Shown here piece by piece: positions 9,197 to 17,544 of a DNA stretch of 64,000 bases. Made by a program: the position numbers and the translations under genes. Source of the stretch: Deltaproteobacteria bacterium (lineage in GTDB: Bacteria; Desulfobacterota; Desulfobulbia; Desulfobulbales; Desulfocapsaceae); NCBI GenBank assembly GCA_026388715.1, contig JAPLJF010000033.1, positions 1 through 64,000 on the forward strand. Reading direction: 5' to 3'. Under the pieces are notes generated by a model that worked only from the letters and a program-made list of their open reading frames with translations, was not told the origin of the DNA and ran no database searches. The number at the start of each line of letters is the position of its first letter. Positions within the stretch are counted from its first letter, which is position 1.

Positions 9197-9366
9197 TTAT
9201 ACATGCCTTACCTTGAGAAGCAGGACAGACATTGAGAGAGTAAGACTAATACTGTTTGCCACAATTAATGGAAAATCTTTGAGTATAAATATAAATCCAT
9301 AAATCAGCCAAAGGAACAATCCTGTAGCGAGAATGGCATACACTAGGAGAGAAACATCTGGCCATC
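9197..9366 (-). pseudogene. Relic of a SemiSWEET (PQ-loop) gene
   Basis: Read on the minus strand, this stretch encodes D-V-S-L-L-V-Y-A-I-L, T-G-L-F-L-W-L-I-Y-G-F and L-T-L-S, almost the same as the C-terminal two-thirds of the intact gene at 32763-33023. Nucleotide similarity continues about 20 bases past the stop codon (to 9176). The first helix and start are gone, the junction near 9366 is degenerate, and a 6-base in-frame duplication (TTTATA) follows the Gly codon. The rest of the 1.3-kb gap 8347-9641 is AT-rich and shows no gene that I can support. Confidence 0.8.
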
Positions 9367-9641
9367 TGACTCATCCAACTAAAGCATACTTGGAATAACA
9401 AATCGTTTTTATAGAAAAAACAATACGAAAGAGTATTATAAAACCAAATAATATATTTTAGACTTCCGAAATAATTTACAAAAATGTCTATTCTTAAACT
9501 TCGATAAAAAAAGATTTTCTGTTAATTCCAAATCTTTTTCTCGTACTCTTTTAAGGATAAAAAATAACAACATTTCAGAATGTTACCTTTAGTAATTTTT
9601 TCAGGTCAGGATTAAAGTATGCTTAATCCGGATGAACTTTT

Positions 9642-10361
9642 TTAAAACAAGTTTTTTAAAATTTGTTCATTTTTTCGCATAAAGCTGAGTCGTTTAGGAG
9701 TGCCTATATCGAGACACAGGCGGGATCTGTTATCAAAGGCAAATAGACCGCCAGTATCAATCAGATGAGGAATTATCTCCTGCTCTATGGATACAGAGCC
9801 GGCAAGACGACCATCTTTCAATGCCGTGAGAGGAACGACTATCACCCCAGTACTTGCGCCCAGCCAAGAGCAATATGTATTTCTCCCTCTGGGGTGAAGG
9901 TCTTCCAAGGAACGAAGTACCTGTCCATCTTGTGCTACACGAAAGGCCCCCGCATTCTGAGCGTCTTTTTGTCGTGTCAGAGCAATTGTAGACCCTTTTC
10001 CACGCCTGACATGCTCAAGCAATAGCATCGACAAATTAAGGTCATTAATGGTATCAGCATTGCAAATAATGATGTGTTTCGCATTGATTTCAGTTGTAGC
10101 TTTAATTAAAGCTCTGCCGGTGCCTAAATTTTCATCTTCTAAAAAAAAAATCGATGGCATAGCAGCGACGCCTTCACGAATCGTTGCGACATTACGACCT
10201 GCGGCCACATATACTTCTGCGACCTGCGGGCTAACTCTTTCAATAGCTCTTTGAAGTATAGGTTTTCCCCCAAAAGGGGTTAATGCTTTGGGGATATCGA
10301 GATTTAAAGAAGAAAGTCGGCTTCCCTTCCCGCCTGCTAATATGACAGCCGCTATCCTCAT
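9642..10361 (-). CDS. Sugar-1-phosphate nucleotidyltransferase
   Basis: 239 residues, NTP_transferase fold. The N-terminal signature L-A-G-G-K-G-S-R-L (residues 8-16) with P-K-A-L near 24 binds the nucleotide. I-C-N-A-D-T near 99 is the metal/nucleotide aspartate region, and D-I-G-T-P-K-R-L closes the domain as in RmlA, HddC and GlmU-type enzymes. It is expected to activate a sugar or polyol phosphate to an NDP derivative in the cytoplasm. The short length without a C-terminal left-handed helix argues against GlmU and for an HddC/RmlA-like enzyme. It is the last gene of a five-gene operon that also encodes a phosphohexomutase and a phosphatase. The donor and sugar cannot be deduced. Confidence 0.85.
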   Translation of the reverse strand: MRIAAVILAGGKGSRLSSLNLDIPKALTPFGGKPILQRAIERVSPQVAEVYVAAGRNVATIREGVAAMPSIFFLEDENLGTGRALIKATTEINAKHIIICNADTINDLNLSMLLLEHVRRGKGSTIALTRQKDAQNAGAFRVAQDGQVLRSLEDLHPRGRNTYCSWLGASTGVIVVPLTALKDGRLAGSVSIEQEIIPHLIDTGGLFAFDNRSRLCLDIGTPKRLSFMRKNEQILKNLF

Positions 10362-10409
10362 GGGTATCCCTGCGCCTCCACCTGACCCAGAATTGCGTCT
10401 TCAGCCATC

Positions 10410-12668
10410 TTACACGGCACCAGATGCTAGTTTAATAAATTCTTCTCCAGCCACAAATATCTCCAACTGGCTTATGGATGGTAGAGCAGAAGGCGTAAAT
10501 TCAATCTCTCCAGCAAGCCGACTCATCATGATGATCGCTTCCATGGACCGCGCTCCGCTCTTATATCTATGAATATCCATAAAAGCCTTTAAAACATTAT
10601 CATGAATATTGGGGATCGATAGGCCACTTTCTGACTTATTTCTTGTGTTGCTCCAAATGCTTTGAGCATGATTTTCAAGGAACGCTCTTAGTAGGATAGC
10701 TCGACGGACTTTTTCATGCAATGTACCAGAATCTGTTGAATAGTTAATACCTTTGATTGTCAAATGACCCATAAGTCTACTTGTGAAATCAGTTTTTTTT
10801 GTAAAATCAATTTTCTTGCTGCCCTCCAGAGAGCCTGCAGTCCCTTTTTCTTGTTGTTGACTTATAGAATCGACAAACTTTTCAAAAGAACTATATGTTC
10901 CTCCGGCAAAGATGAATACACAAGAACCGACCGCATGTGTTATTTGTCCATCTTGGAACGTTCCGTCCTGCATCGGTGCAAGGAAATACTTTAGCCATCC
11001 TAATTCATGCCCTCCAAGTGCGGAATCGAACTCATCCCAAAACACAAAGGGAAGTGAACCCTTCAGGACTGCATCCCTGACTTGGTGGAATGCGCCAACG
11101 ATCTCTTTTGGATCAGAAAATTGTGATAGATTAAACTCTAGCATTTCTGGCTTAGGGAACAAGCCGAGAGATTCCGTTAATTGTTTCACTGCGAAAGATT
11201 TCCCAGATCCTGGTTCACCGAACACTGCGATAGAAAGAGGCCTCGCGTGATTGGTTCCAGAACCTCTGCGTTTTTTTTCGAATTCGAGAATAGTGTTGCG
11301 TATACTATGCAGACTTTCGATTTCGTCTCTATCGACTATCAAAAGCTTATTAAACTTACACATGGGAACACCTTTCAATGTGTGCTTAGGGCCGTTTCGT
11401 ATGATATTCTCACAAAGATTAGTTTGGCCCATTGCGGTTTCGACGATTTCCATAAGACTCCATTTTGTGCTAGTATCTTCTGGAAGATGATGAACCGCGA
11501 ACTCGGAATTTAATCGATCCTTACTGTTTTCTGCCGCCATTTTTTGGATCTCTCCTGAAATACGATCAACAGGGAACCTCAACTCAATGTATTTTGCATC
11601 CTCGTCTGTATTCAGATTCAGTGCTGCTTCACATCTCTTTTCATATTGCGGAACTGCTTCATATCCCTTTTCGTATAAATTCTTCATAGCATAAATACCA
11701 AGTCGCGCAGCTACTTTTAATTGTTCAAATTGGTCAGAAGCATTTTTCAAATCAACATCAACTTTTGCAAAACAATGTGCAAGTGCACCTATGAGGCAAT
11801 AGGTATATCCATTCATCCTTCCGTTGCCATAAGGTTGGGCCTGTCCCTCCATCGAAGCCGCATCATAAACAATCGTCCATTTTGTTTCATCATCGTTATT
11901 GGGGGCATAAATCAGAACGCCAGCAGCGTCAAACGAAACTAACACGTATTTGCATTCCGACAGACGTTTCAAATAGTTGTCCGAGTTAAGAGCCTTTCTC
12001 ACATCCCCAATGGTCTGTTCCCAAGAAAGTTCTCTACTGACACGAACATCTGAGTGGCGAAGATCATTCGCGGTAAAGACTACGATTAACTTGTTGGCGT
12101 GTTTTTCTATAAGTTCACTCCATAGTTCACCTACACATAAGTCTCGTGCCATTCTTAACATTATAAGGTTGGCATTATCGAAATCAGGCCACAGATTTTT
12201 AGAATTAGTTTCAAGAGCCTCCGTCTTTTCTTTACCTCTGAATCCAAATCGTTTGTCGTCAATAATGAGAAGGTCTACGTTACTGCTCGGAGTAGACTCG
12301 TTCGGAAAAGGTTCAATTTTCAATCTTGACCTAAGTCCAATATACTTTTCGACACGCCATACATTTTCGTCAGATTTTTTTGTCGGAAACATACTCCACA
12401 TATTATATAGATGATCAATATCAGTTGAATTAATGATCGTCTTCAATTCATCCGCGCCACACGCCCTAACATCGACAGTAGCGGTATCAGCACAAACTTT
12501 TTTTATGATTCTTCCTATCAGCCAAGCACCACCGTCTTCTGGAAAGGCTGAGGCCCATTCCCCTTTTGACTTCCAGAGATTGTGGAGATCTGTAGACCGG
12601 TTCGTTGCTATATTCCAGTCTATGCATACATCACCCGTTATCAATATTTTTTTCATTGCTTTGCTCAT
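10410..12668 (-). CDS. Ribokinase-like domain fused to AAA+ ATPase
   Basis: 752 residues. Residues 6-340 look like a degenerate PfkB/ribokinase fold: an opening I-L-I-T-G-D-V-C-I-D strand and a Y-V-L-V-S-F-D-A-A-G-V-L block near 241. G-R-M-N-G-Y (283-288) stands where kinases have G-A-G-D, so the catalytic Asp appears to be Asn. Residues 440-750 form an AAA+ domain with Walker A G-E-P-G-S-G-K-S (484-491), Walker B V-F-W-D-E-F-D (542-548), sensor 1 near F-I-F-A-G-G-T (585-591) and a candidate arginine finger at R631. The start overlaps the phosphatase stop by 4 bases. A sugar- or nucleotide-sensing ATPase is one possibility. It is neither an ordinary kinase nor a known transporter ATPase. Function unknown. 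Confidence 0.7.
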   Translation of the reverse strand: MSKAMKKILITGDVCIDWNIATNRSTDLHNLWKSKGEWASAFPEDGGAWLIGRIIKKVCADTATVDVRACGADELKTIINSTDIDHLYNMWSMFPTKKSDENVWRVEKYIGLRSRLKIEPFPNESTPSSNVDLLIIDDKRFGFRGKEKTEALETNSKNLWPDFDNANLIMLRMARDLCVGELWSELIEKHANKLIVVFTANDLRHSDVRVSRELSWEQTIGDVRKALNSDNYLKRLSECKYVLVSFDAAGVLIYAPNNDDETKWTIVYDAASMEGQAQPYGNGRMNGYTYCLIGALAHCFAKVDVDLKNASDQFEQLKVAARLGIYAMKNLYEKGYEAVPQYEKRCEAALNLNTDEDAKYIELRFPVDRISGEIQKMAAENSKDRLNSEFAVHHLPEDTSTKWSLMEIVETAMGQTNLCENIIRNGPKHTLKGVPMCKFNKLLIVDRDEIESLHSIRNTILEFEKKRRGSGTNHARPLSIAVFGEPGSGKSFAVKQLTESLGLFPKPEMLEFNLSQFSDPKEIVGAFHQVRDAVLKGSLPFVFWDEFDSALGGHELGWLKYFLAPMQDGTFQDGQITHAVGSCVFIFAGGTYSSFEKFVDSISQQQEKGTAGSLEGSKKIDFTKKTDFTSRLMGHLTIKGINYSTDSGTLHEKVRRAILLRAFLENHAQSIWSNTRNKSESGLSIPNIHDNVLKAFMDIHRYKSGARSMEAIIMMSRLAGEIEFTPSALPSISQLEIFVAGEEFIKLASGAV

Positions 12669-13504
12669 ATGTTTTCCGCCCCAGACATGGAGTCTATGTG
12701 TATTTTTTTAAGTAACTCATTATGATTACATGATGAATCTGTAGCAAGCCAGCCACCACGGTGAATTATGCTTTGCCCTTTGAACGGCATTGACGTACCA
12801 TCGAGAGAAGTCATTTTCCCTCCTGTCTCTGTCACGAGCAGAACAGCTGCTGCATAGTCCCATACATTCGCAGACTTGCCTTCCTGGGGGAAGTAAACTG
12901 CTGCACTAATATACCCCAGAAGCATTGAAATAATCTTGACTGTCAGTGTGGGAATCGGGATTGGATGCAGACAACTTTTACGAATCCTTGTTTGGAATAC
13001 CGCTTCCTGCTGTTGCCGGGGACTCACACCAATCTGTTTTACTCCAGCCGAACAGGCATTTGTTAAGTTCTGACCATTTCTGAAAGCGCCTTTGCCGACA
13101 CGAGCCATGAACCTCAACCCGGTTCGTGGCATAAGCAGCAAACCGACACGGGGTTGCAAATTATGGACTGCAGCGATAGAAATAGACCAATCTGAGCTTC
13201 CATTTGCAAATTCAAATGTCCCATCAATAGGATCAAGAACAAATACCCATCCTTTGTCAGGTAAAGACATCGATTGCCGATAACGTTCCTCTGAGAATAC
13301 AGGAATCCCAGAAAAAGAAGAAAACAGGTGAGCATCGCAGATCGCTTCTATTTCCTTGTCAACTTTGGTAATAATTTCATTGCTTCCGTTTGCACCAGTC
13401 TTGTACATAGGCAATACCGTTGACTGACGGTCTATTTTAAAATAGGAAACTAATATGTCAGCGAGAGCATTAAAGCTCTTCACGATTTCAGTCTCAACGT
13501 ACAT
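12665..13504 (-). CDS. Inositol monophosphatase-family phosphatase
   Basis: 279 residues with the full IMPase metal site: E near F-S-E-E (residue 72), D-P-I-D-G-T (92-97) after W-V-F-V-L, and W-D-Y-A-A-A near 213. It should hydrolyse a small phosphate monoester (inositol phosphate, sugar phosphate or 3'-phosphoadenosine phosphate) with Mg2+ in the cytoplasm. In this operon it is likely to remove phosphate from the same sugar or polyol that the neighbours isomerise and activate. The stop overlaps the AAA+ gene start (ATGA), and only 5 bases separate it from the upstream dehydrogenase. The substrate cannot be read from sequence. Confidence 0.85.
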   Translation of the reverse strand: MYVETEIVKSFNALADILVSYFKIDRQSTVLPMYKTGANGSNEIITKVDKEIEAICDAHLFSSFSGIPVFSEERYRQSMSLPDKGWVFVLDPIDGTFEFANGSSDWSISIAAVHNLQPRVGLLLMPRTGLRFMARVGKGAFRNGQNLTNACSAGVKQIGVSPRQQQEAVFQTRIRKSCLHPIPIPTLTVKIISMLLGYISAAVYFPQEGKSANVWDYAAAVLLVTETGGKMTSLDGTSMPFKGQSIIHRGGWLATDSSCNHNELLKKIHIDSMSGAENI

Positions 13505-13509
13505 GGTTG

Positions 13510-14652
13510 TTAACCATTTGTGAATCGAAGAAGGGACGACCTGATAATATCACAGATATCATTCGACTGAATTTCCCGAGGATTGGACGGAATGTTACTA
13601 CTTTCCTGAGCCTCGGAGGCAATTCTCTCAATTTGCAGATTTTGATTTGCAAGAGCGCTTACTATCATGTCTTTCATCCCGGAATTACTAACTATGGCTT
13701 CTAACCAGGAAAACAAGGAAAGCCCTTCTCTGCCAAGTCCTAGGGTAGCTTCTATATCGAGAAGTAATGCTTTACAGGCAGGTAAGTTGAATTCAAGTGA
13801 GGATTGCAGAAAAACAACAACAGCTAATCCATGGTGAATGTTGGTATGCGCTCCCAATGGATGTGATAAGGCATGAGCAATAGTAAGGCCCGTTCTTGGA
13901 TACAGAAGGCGTGCAGTGAAAGCGATGTTGAGCATGACTTCCAGTGCGTGTATTTCCCTGTTGAAGATGGCTTTTTCAAGAGAAGAACGAATCGAATAAA
14001 GCAGTCCTCGACTCACTAGCCTCGTTAATACTGTGGCCTTTTTGGATAAATGTGACTCAAGTACATGTGCAAAAACATCCATCCCAGTTGCTGCCACCAT
14101 TACTCTGCTGAGAGTCGACAGTGATTCAGGGTCAAGAATCACTGTCGTCGGCATGAGAAATGGATTCTCTACTCCACGTTTTTTTGGGATTAATGGGTCC
14201 ATAATCACCGCAAAAGGACTGCTCTCGGCACCTGTTCCGCAGGTGGTTGGAATGGCAATGAGAGGTACTGGACGGATTTCAGTCTTTTTGCCATGAAAAT
14301 AGTCCTCTACTTGGCCACCATTGGCTGCGACCAAACCCACAACCTTTGCAAGATCAATTGCACTCCCACCCCCGATAGAGACAATGGAGTCACAACCAAA
14401 TTCTATAAAAGCTTGGAGCGCCTTTTCTACATGCACAAACGTCGGATTGGTGACAAAGTCTACAAACCGTTGGTTTTTTGAAGTCTCCATTAAGCTGAGG
14501 ACTTTCAAACCAAAAGCTGTTTTTTCAACTATGGGGTCAATGACCACGAAGGGCCTGCGAAGATGCATCTCGTGCAACAGCAAAGGAAGCTGATCGACAC
14601 TGCCTATGCCCGAAACAAGTCGCTTGGGCGTACTCATTCGCCAATCACTCAT
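13510..14652 (-). CDS. Iron-containing alcohol dehydrogenase-like enzyme
   Basis: About 380 residues. NAD(P)-binding G-G-G-S-A-I-D-L-A-K and I-P-T-T-C-G-T-G-A-E-S-S, plus the metal ligands D and H in T-G-M-D-V-F-A-H and the two histidines in H-A-L-S-H-P-L-G...H-H-G, identify the Fe-ADH/DhaB family. It reduces or oxidises an aldehyde or polyol phosphate; phosphonoacetaldehyde reductases and glycerol dehydrogenases are relatives. The ATG at 14652 is chosen because AAGGGGA precedes it; an upstream TTG at 14670 is less likely. It overlaps the mutase gene by 8 bases, implying translational coupling. It presumably supplies or drains the polyol pool for the operon. Confidence 0.85.
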   Translation of the reverse strand: MSDWRMSTPKRLVSGIGSVDQLPLLLHEMHLRRPFVVIDPIVEKTAFGLKVLSLMETSKNQRFVDFVTNPTFVHVEKALQAFIEFGCDSIVSIGGGSAIDLAKVVGLVAANGGQVEDYFHGKKTEIRPVPLIAIPTTCGTGAESSPFAVIMDPLIPKKRGVENPFLMPTTVILDPESLSTLSRVMVAATGMDVFAHVLESHLSKKATVLTRLVSRGLLYSIRSSLEKAIFNREIHALEVMLNIAFTARLLYPRTGLTIAHALSHPLGAHTNIHHGLAVVVFLQSSLEFNLPACKALLLDIEATLGLGREGLSLFSWLEAIVSNSGMKDMIVSALANQNLQIERIASEAQESSNIPSNPREIQSNDICDIIRSSLLRFTNG

Positions 14653-16063
14653 TGGACTGTCCCCTTTCAATCTTACGCACTATACTCTCTGCGGCTGCGG
14701 CAAGTTTAATAGCACAATGATTGTCTCCTGCTTCAGCATATATTCTTAGCAGCTTCTCAGTCCCTGCTGCCCGGAGGTTGACCCAATCTCCAGACTGAAG
14801 GAGAAATTTTACGCCATCGACGTGACTAACTTCGACAACTTTATGCTTCGCCAACACGTCAGGAGGGTTCTGTTTAATATGATGGATAATGGTGGCAGGT
14901 GAAGTCCTGAGTTTGAGGTTCTTACGACAAAATCCTGATTCTCCCACTATTCTACTTATATCCGTCAAGATCCCCTCAACACCATTTTTATACGTCAGCT
15001 CCGCTTCAACGAGCAAAGCGGCAGCTATCGTGCCATCACGTTCCGGAAGATGGGATCCAAAACCAATCCCCCCATTCTCTTCAGCGGCTATCAAGACGTG
15101 CTCTTTCCTCATGATTTGACATGCATTCCTGAATCCAATAGGTGTTTCAACGTATTTTAGTCCTAGATATTGAGCAAGCTGAGAGACTCGCTTGCTCAAT
15201 GTTACGCTGCCAACAACAGTACCTCTCTCACCCCTTTGTTTAGCCAAGTACCATAATAATGCAACAGAAATATCATGAGGCGACAAATAACCCCGCTCAG
15301 GTATCGCAGCAACAATTCTGTCACCGTCCCCATCATGTGCAACACCAAGACGATAAGGACCGCCAGCAACCATCTCTTGAAGTCTTTTTGTGTTGCTCTT
15401 TTGTGGTTCTGGTGCGACACCTCCAAAATAAGGGTCAGTATCATTATTAATCTCACGAATTTCGCATCTCGTTCCGGCGAGAAGCCTTTCCAGAATACCA
15501 GTGGTTGCGCCATGCATGGTATCAACTACAATCGACAGAGGTCGAAGCTTAAAGACACTCAGGTCCAACAACGTTTTTATTTTTCGCAAATAGTCATTAA
15601 TAGGATCGTCATAATCGATCTCAATATCTGCGATTGTCGAGATGTCTTTAGGAATTTTAATTAATTCCTCAATTTCTTCCACAAAATTGCTGTCAGGGGG
15701 GCCCCCGTATCCTAGGCGTACTTTAATACCATTATAGCAATATGGGTTATGAGAGGCAGTTATGCAAACTCCGCACCCCAATTCTTTTTGATGAGTACGA
15801 TAAGAAACGACCGGTGTTGGTATCGGACGTGGGCTGATCAAGGGTTTAATACCGAAACAAGCTAAAGTCTTATAGGCTGTTTGGGCAAATTCATAACTCA
15901 AAAAACGAGTATCATAACCGATGAAGCAGTTACCGTTTTGATTTCTAAGAAGATAATGCGCCAACGCCACAGACACCTGTTTAACAAACTCGAAAGTAAA
16001 AGAATCAGCAATGACACCTCTCCATCCATCTGAGGTTGAATGTAGATCAATATTCTTGCGCAT
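14645..16063 (-). CDS. Phosphoglucomutase/phosphomannomutase-family enzyme
   Basis: 472 residues, alpha-D-phosphohexomutase fold. The phosphoserine loop T-A-S-H-N-P (residues 102-107), metal loop D-G-D-G-D-R (about 242), sugar-specificity loop E-E-N-G-G-I (about 340) and the C-terminal phosphate-binding loop are all present. That last loop reads R-A-A-G-T-E-K where most homologues have R-x-S-G-T-E-P, an unusual change that may alter substrate preference. It interconverts a sugar 6-phosphate and 1-phosphate, making the substrate for the nucleotidyltransferase at the other end of the operon. First gene of the operon; no strong Shine-Dalgarno is visible. Region 16064-16265 upstream should hold the promoter, but I cannot place one with confidence. 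Confidence 0.85.
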   Translation of the reverse strand: MRKNIDLHSTSDGWRGVIADSFTFEFVKQVSVALAHYLLRNQNGNCFIGYDTRFLSYEFAQTAYKTLACFGIKPLISPRPIPTPVVSYRTHQKELGCGVCITASHNPYCYNGIKVRLGYGGPPDSNFVEEIEELIKIPKDISTIADIEIDYDDPINDYLRKIKTLLDLSVFKLRPLSIVVDTMHGATTGILERLLAGTRCEIREINNDTDPYFGGVAPEPQKSNTKRLQEMVAGGPYRLGVAHDGDGDRIVAAIPERGYLSPHDISVALLWYLAKQRGERGTVVGSVTLSKRVSQLAQYLGLKYVETPIGFRNACQIMRKEHVLIAAEENGGIGFGSHLPERDGTIAAALLVEAELTYKNGVEGILTDISRIVGESGFCRKNLKLRTSPATIIHHIKQNPPDVLAKHKVVEVSHVDGVKFLLQSGDWVNLRAAGTEKLLRIYAEAGDNHCAIKLAAAAESIVRKIERGQSNE

Positions 16064-16265
16064 GATATCAAATGGGGATGGGGATCCTTATCTTATTGGA
16101 CAGAATGAGCATGCGATGGCCGCTACGCCCTTGCAGTTTTCTTCATTTAAAAAAATCGAGCTTTATTCAAAAAACATTTTGGTATAAGAAAGAGGAAACA
16201 GTGTAACTTTTCTTCCTGGGAAGAAATAGTATTATGCCTCTGTACAATTCTCAGCCAGAAGCTAC

Positions 16266-16340
16266 TGAAGTGGTCAAGAAAAATAGACACTTTCTTAAGA
16301 GTGGATTAACTACCAGGTCAGGTCTGAACTAATTCAATTT
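16266..16340. repeat. Dispersed repeat, copy 1 (GTCAGGTCTGAACTAAT family)
   Basis: About 75 bases resembling 24735-24805, with shared blocks GAAGTG, GACACTTT-TTAAG and GTCAGGTCTGAACTAAT. Both copies end 1-3 bases past the stop codon of a minus-strand gene. A shorter relative (GTGGACACTTTCTCAAG) lies near 37179. These may be ends of a decayed insertion sequence or an intergenic repeat. Confidence 0.55.
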
Positions 16341-16342
16341 AT

Positions 16343-16636
16343 TTACTGAGCTTGGCGAACAAAGTTGATTTCAAGTTTATAGCCTGCCGCCTTGGCATAC
16401 TCTTCAATGGTAGATAATTTAGGCGATATTTTGGAATTCACGTTCTCTAACCTGGATATATTACTTTTTTTCGTATGCAGGATTTCAGCGATCTCTTCCT
16501 GAGTAAAGCCAGCACTCTGACGAATTTTAATCAATTGTTTCCTGAGAGCATACGCAGGAGATAACCGATTATACTCTTCTGCAACTTCAGGATTAGACAA
16601 TGCCTTTTTCTTGAACTCTTTCAGCGTTGGTCTCAT
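16343..16636 (-). CDS. XRE-family antitoxin, HigA-like
   Basis: 97 residues. A helix-turn-helix of the XRE type spans about residues 37-75 (F-T-Q-E-E-I-A-E-I-L...S-N-I-S-R-L-E), followed by a short alpha-beta tail ending K-L-E-I-N-F, as in HigA antitoxins encoded downstream of their toxin. Its start overlaps the toxin stop by 4 bases. It should neutralise the toxin and repress the pair by binding the operator at 16965-16982. Such modules commonly stabilise integrated islands. Confidence 0.85.
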   Translation of the reverse strand: MRPTLKEFKKKALSNPEVAEEYNRLSPAYALRKQLIKIRQSAGFTQEEIAEILHTKKSNISRLENVNSKISPKLSTIEEYAKAAGYKLEINFVRQAQ

Positions 16637-16956
16637 GACTTCACCTCTTTTAACCTATTTCTGGCAATTTTCATTTCATTCTTAGGGGTTTTCTGCGATT
16701 TCTTAATGATAGAATGAAGTACGATGACTTCTTTACCTTTCACGGTACAGAAGAATGATCTCCCAATACCTTCTTTTCCTTTGGATCTTATTTCAAAGAG
16801 TCCTTCGCCAAAGGCTTTCGTATATGGCTCTCCCAATAACGGACCATACTCACCTATCATTTCAGCTATATGCAGAAAATTAGCCAAGATACCAGGTGGA
16901 AATGACAGAGTTTCTGCCTCTACCTTCTCATTGTAAAAAGTGATGAACCATTTCAT
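16633..16956 (-). CDS. HigB / Gp49-family toxin
   Basis: About 107 residues of the phage-derived Gp49-like/HigB fold of the RelE superfamily. Recognisable parts are Y-G-P-L-L-G-E-P-Y-T-K near residue 40, G-L-F-E-I-R-S-K-G near 53, R-S-F-F-C near 66 and a basic C-terminal helix with K-K-S-Q-K-T-P. These toxins are ribosome-dependent mRNA endonucleases. The frame also allows a TTG start at 16962, but ATG at 16956 is more ordinary; no clear Shine-Dalgarno is seen. Gene order is toxin then antitoxin, as in higBA. Confidence 0.85.
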   Translation of the reverse strand: MKWFITFYNEKVEAETLSFPPGILANFLHIAEMIGEYGPLLGEPYTKAFGEGLFEIRSKGKEGIGRSFFCTVKGKEVIVLHSIIKKSQKTPKNEMKIARNRLKEVKS

Positions 16957-16964
16957 AATCAAAT

Positions 16965-16982
16965 GTTATCATTTACGATAAC
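16965..16982. promoter_or_regulatory. Operator-like palindrome of the toxin-antitoxin pair
   Basis: GTTATC-N6-GATAAC, a perfect 6-bp inverted repeat lying 9 bases upstream of the toxin start. Its position is that expected for HigA autorepression. Confidence 0.55.
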
Positions 16983-17074
16983 AAAATCAAGCTTTATTTT
17001 TAGGTGGCAGAAGAACTACCATCAAAAAAAGCCTGGCTGAGTGCCATCTTTTATCTCTTTTTGTACTGCGAAAA

Positions 17075-17278
17075 TTTTGCCAAAAAAGTAACATCGAGAT
17101 GTTTTTCAGGCATAATTTCAGTAAAATATGCCCCAGGAGTTTTGCCAAAATTTTGCCAAAACAGATCAAAGCATGAGTAAATCAGAGTAATGAAGGTTAA
17201 ATAGCAACAGAAGGAAATTGCAGTTTAATTGTTTGAAATCACAGTGATTTTGTTTGTTTTAACTACTCTTCATTACTC
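17075..17278. repeat. Repeat cluster next to the attachment site
   Basis: Three copies of TTTTGCCAAAA (17075, 17140 and 17151), an 11-bp inverted repeat GAGTAATGAAG (17185-17195) / CTTCATTACTC (17268-17278) and a 15-base palindrome AAATCACAGTGATTT (17236-17250) sit between the toxin gene and the tRNA fragment. No gene is supported in 16983-17311. The arrangement fits integrase arm-type or excision sites, which is inference. Confidence 0.45.
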
Positions 17279-17311
17279 ATGCCTAACCTGTATAAAAGGG
17301 GCCTGAACTGC

Positions 17312-17356
17312 CTTCTAATCCGTAGGCCGCGCGTTCGAATCGCGCCGGGCGCACCA
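17312..17356 (+). other. attR-like 3' fragment of tRNA-Arg(TCT)
   Basis: The sequence begins in an anticodon loop (CTTCTAA, anticodon TCT). It continues through the variable loop and a perfect T arm (GCGCG-TTCGAAT-CGCGC), then acceptor strand CGGGCGC and ACCA. The 5' half of the tRNA is missing: the bases before 17312 do not pair with the TCCGT stem or supply a GCGCCCG acceptor strand. This is the scar left when an element integrates by crossover in the anticodon loop and the original 3' end stays on the chromosomal side. The intact tRNA should lie beyond the left edge of the window. Confidence 0.85.
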
Positions 17357-17364
17357 GTAAAATC

Positions 17365-17400
17365 AAGCACATACTTCTTTTTGAGGTAGGTGCTTTTTTG
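17365..17400 (+). terminator. Rho-independent terminator of the former tRNA gene
   Basis: Stem AAGCAC / GTGCTT followed by TTTTTT, 8 bases after the CCA end. Confidence 0.7.
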
Positions 17401-17505
17401 TTTGGTTCTAATTTTGTCCAACCACTGTCCAACTTTTATTTTTTTTATCTACTTTTTGGGACTCAGAAAGCTCAGGTTATTTTTCACCAAAACGTTTTCA
17501 CTTGA

Positions 17506-17544
17506 ATAAAAAAAAAGCCGCCTCCCTCGAAAGGAAAGCGGCTT
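17506..17544 (-). terminator. Terminator of the cytochrome transcript
   Basis: On the minus strand the stem AAGCCGC / GCGGCTT is followed by a long T-run. It lies about 250 bases past the cytochrome stop codon. Nothing else is evident in 17401-17794. Confidence 0.7.

Noticed and set aside
17312-17356. Functional tRNA-Arg
   Set aside because: The 5' acceptor strand, D arm and 5' anticodon stem are missing; only the 3' half remains.
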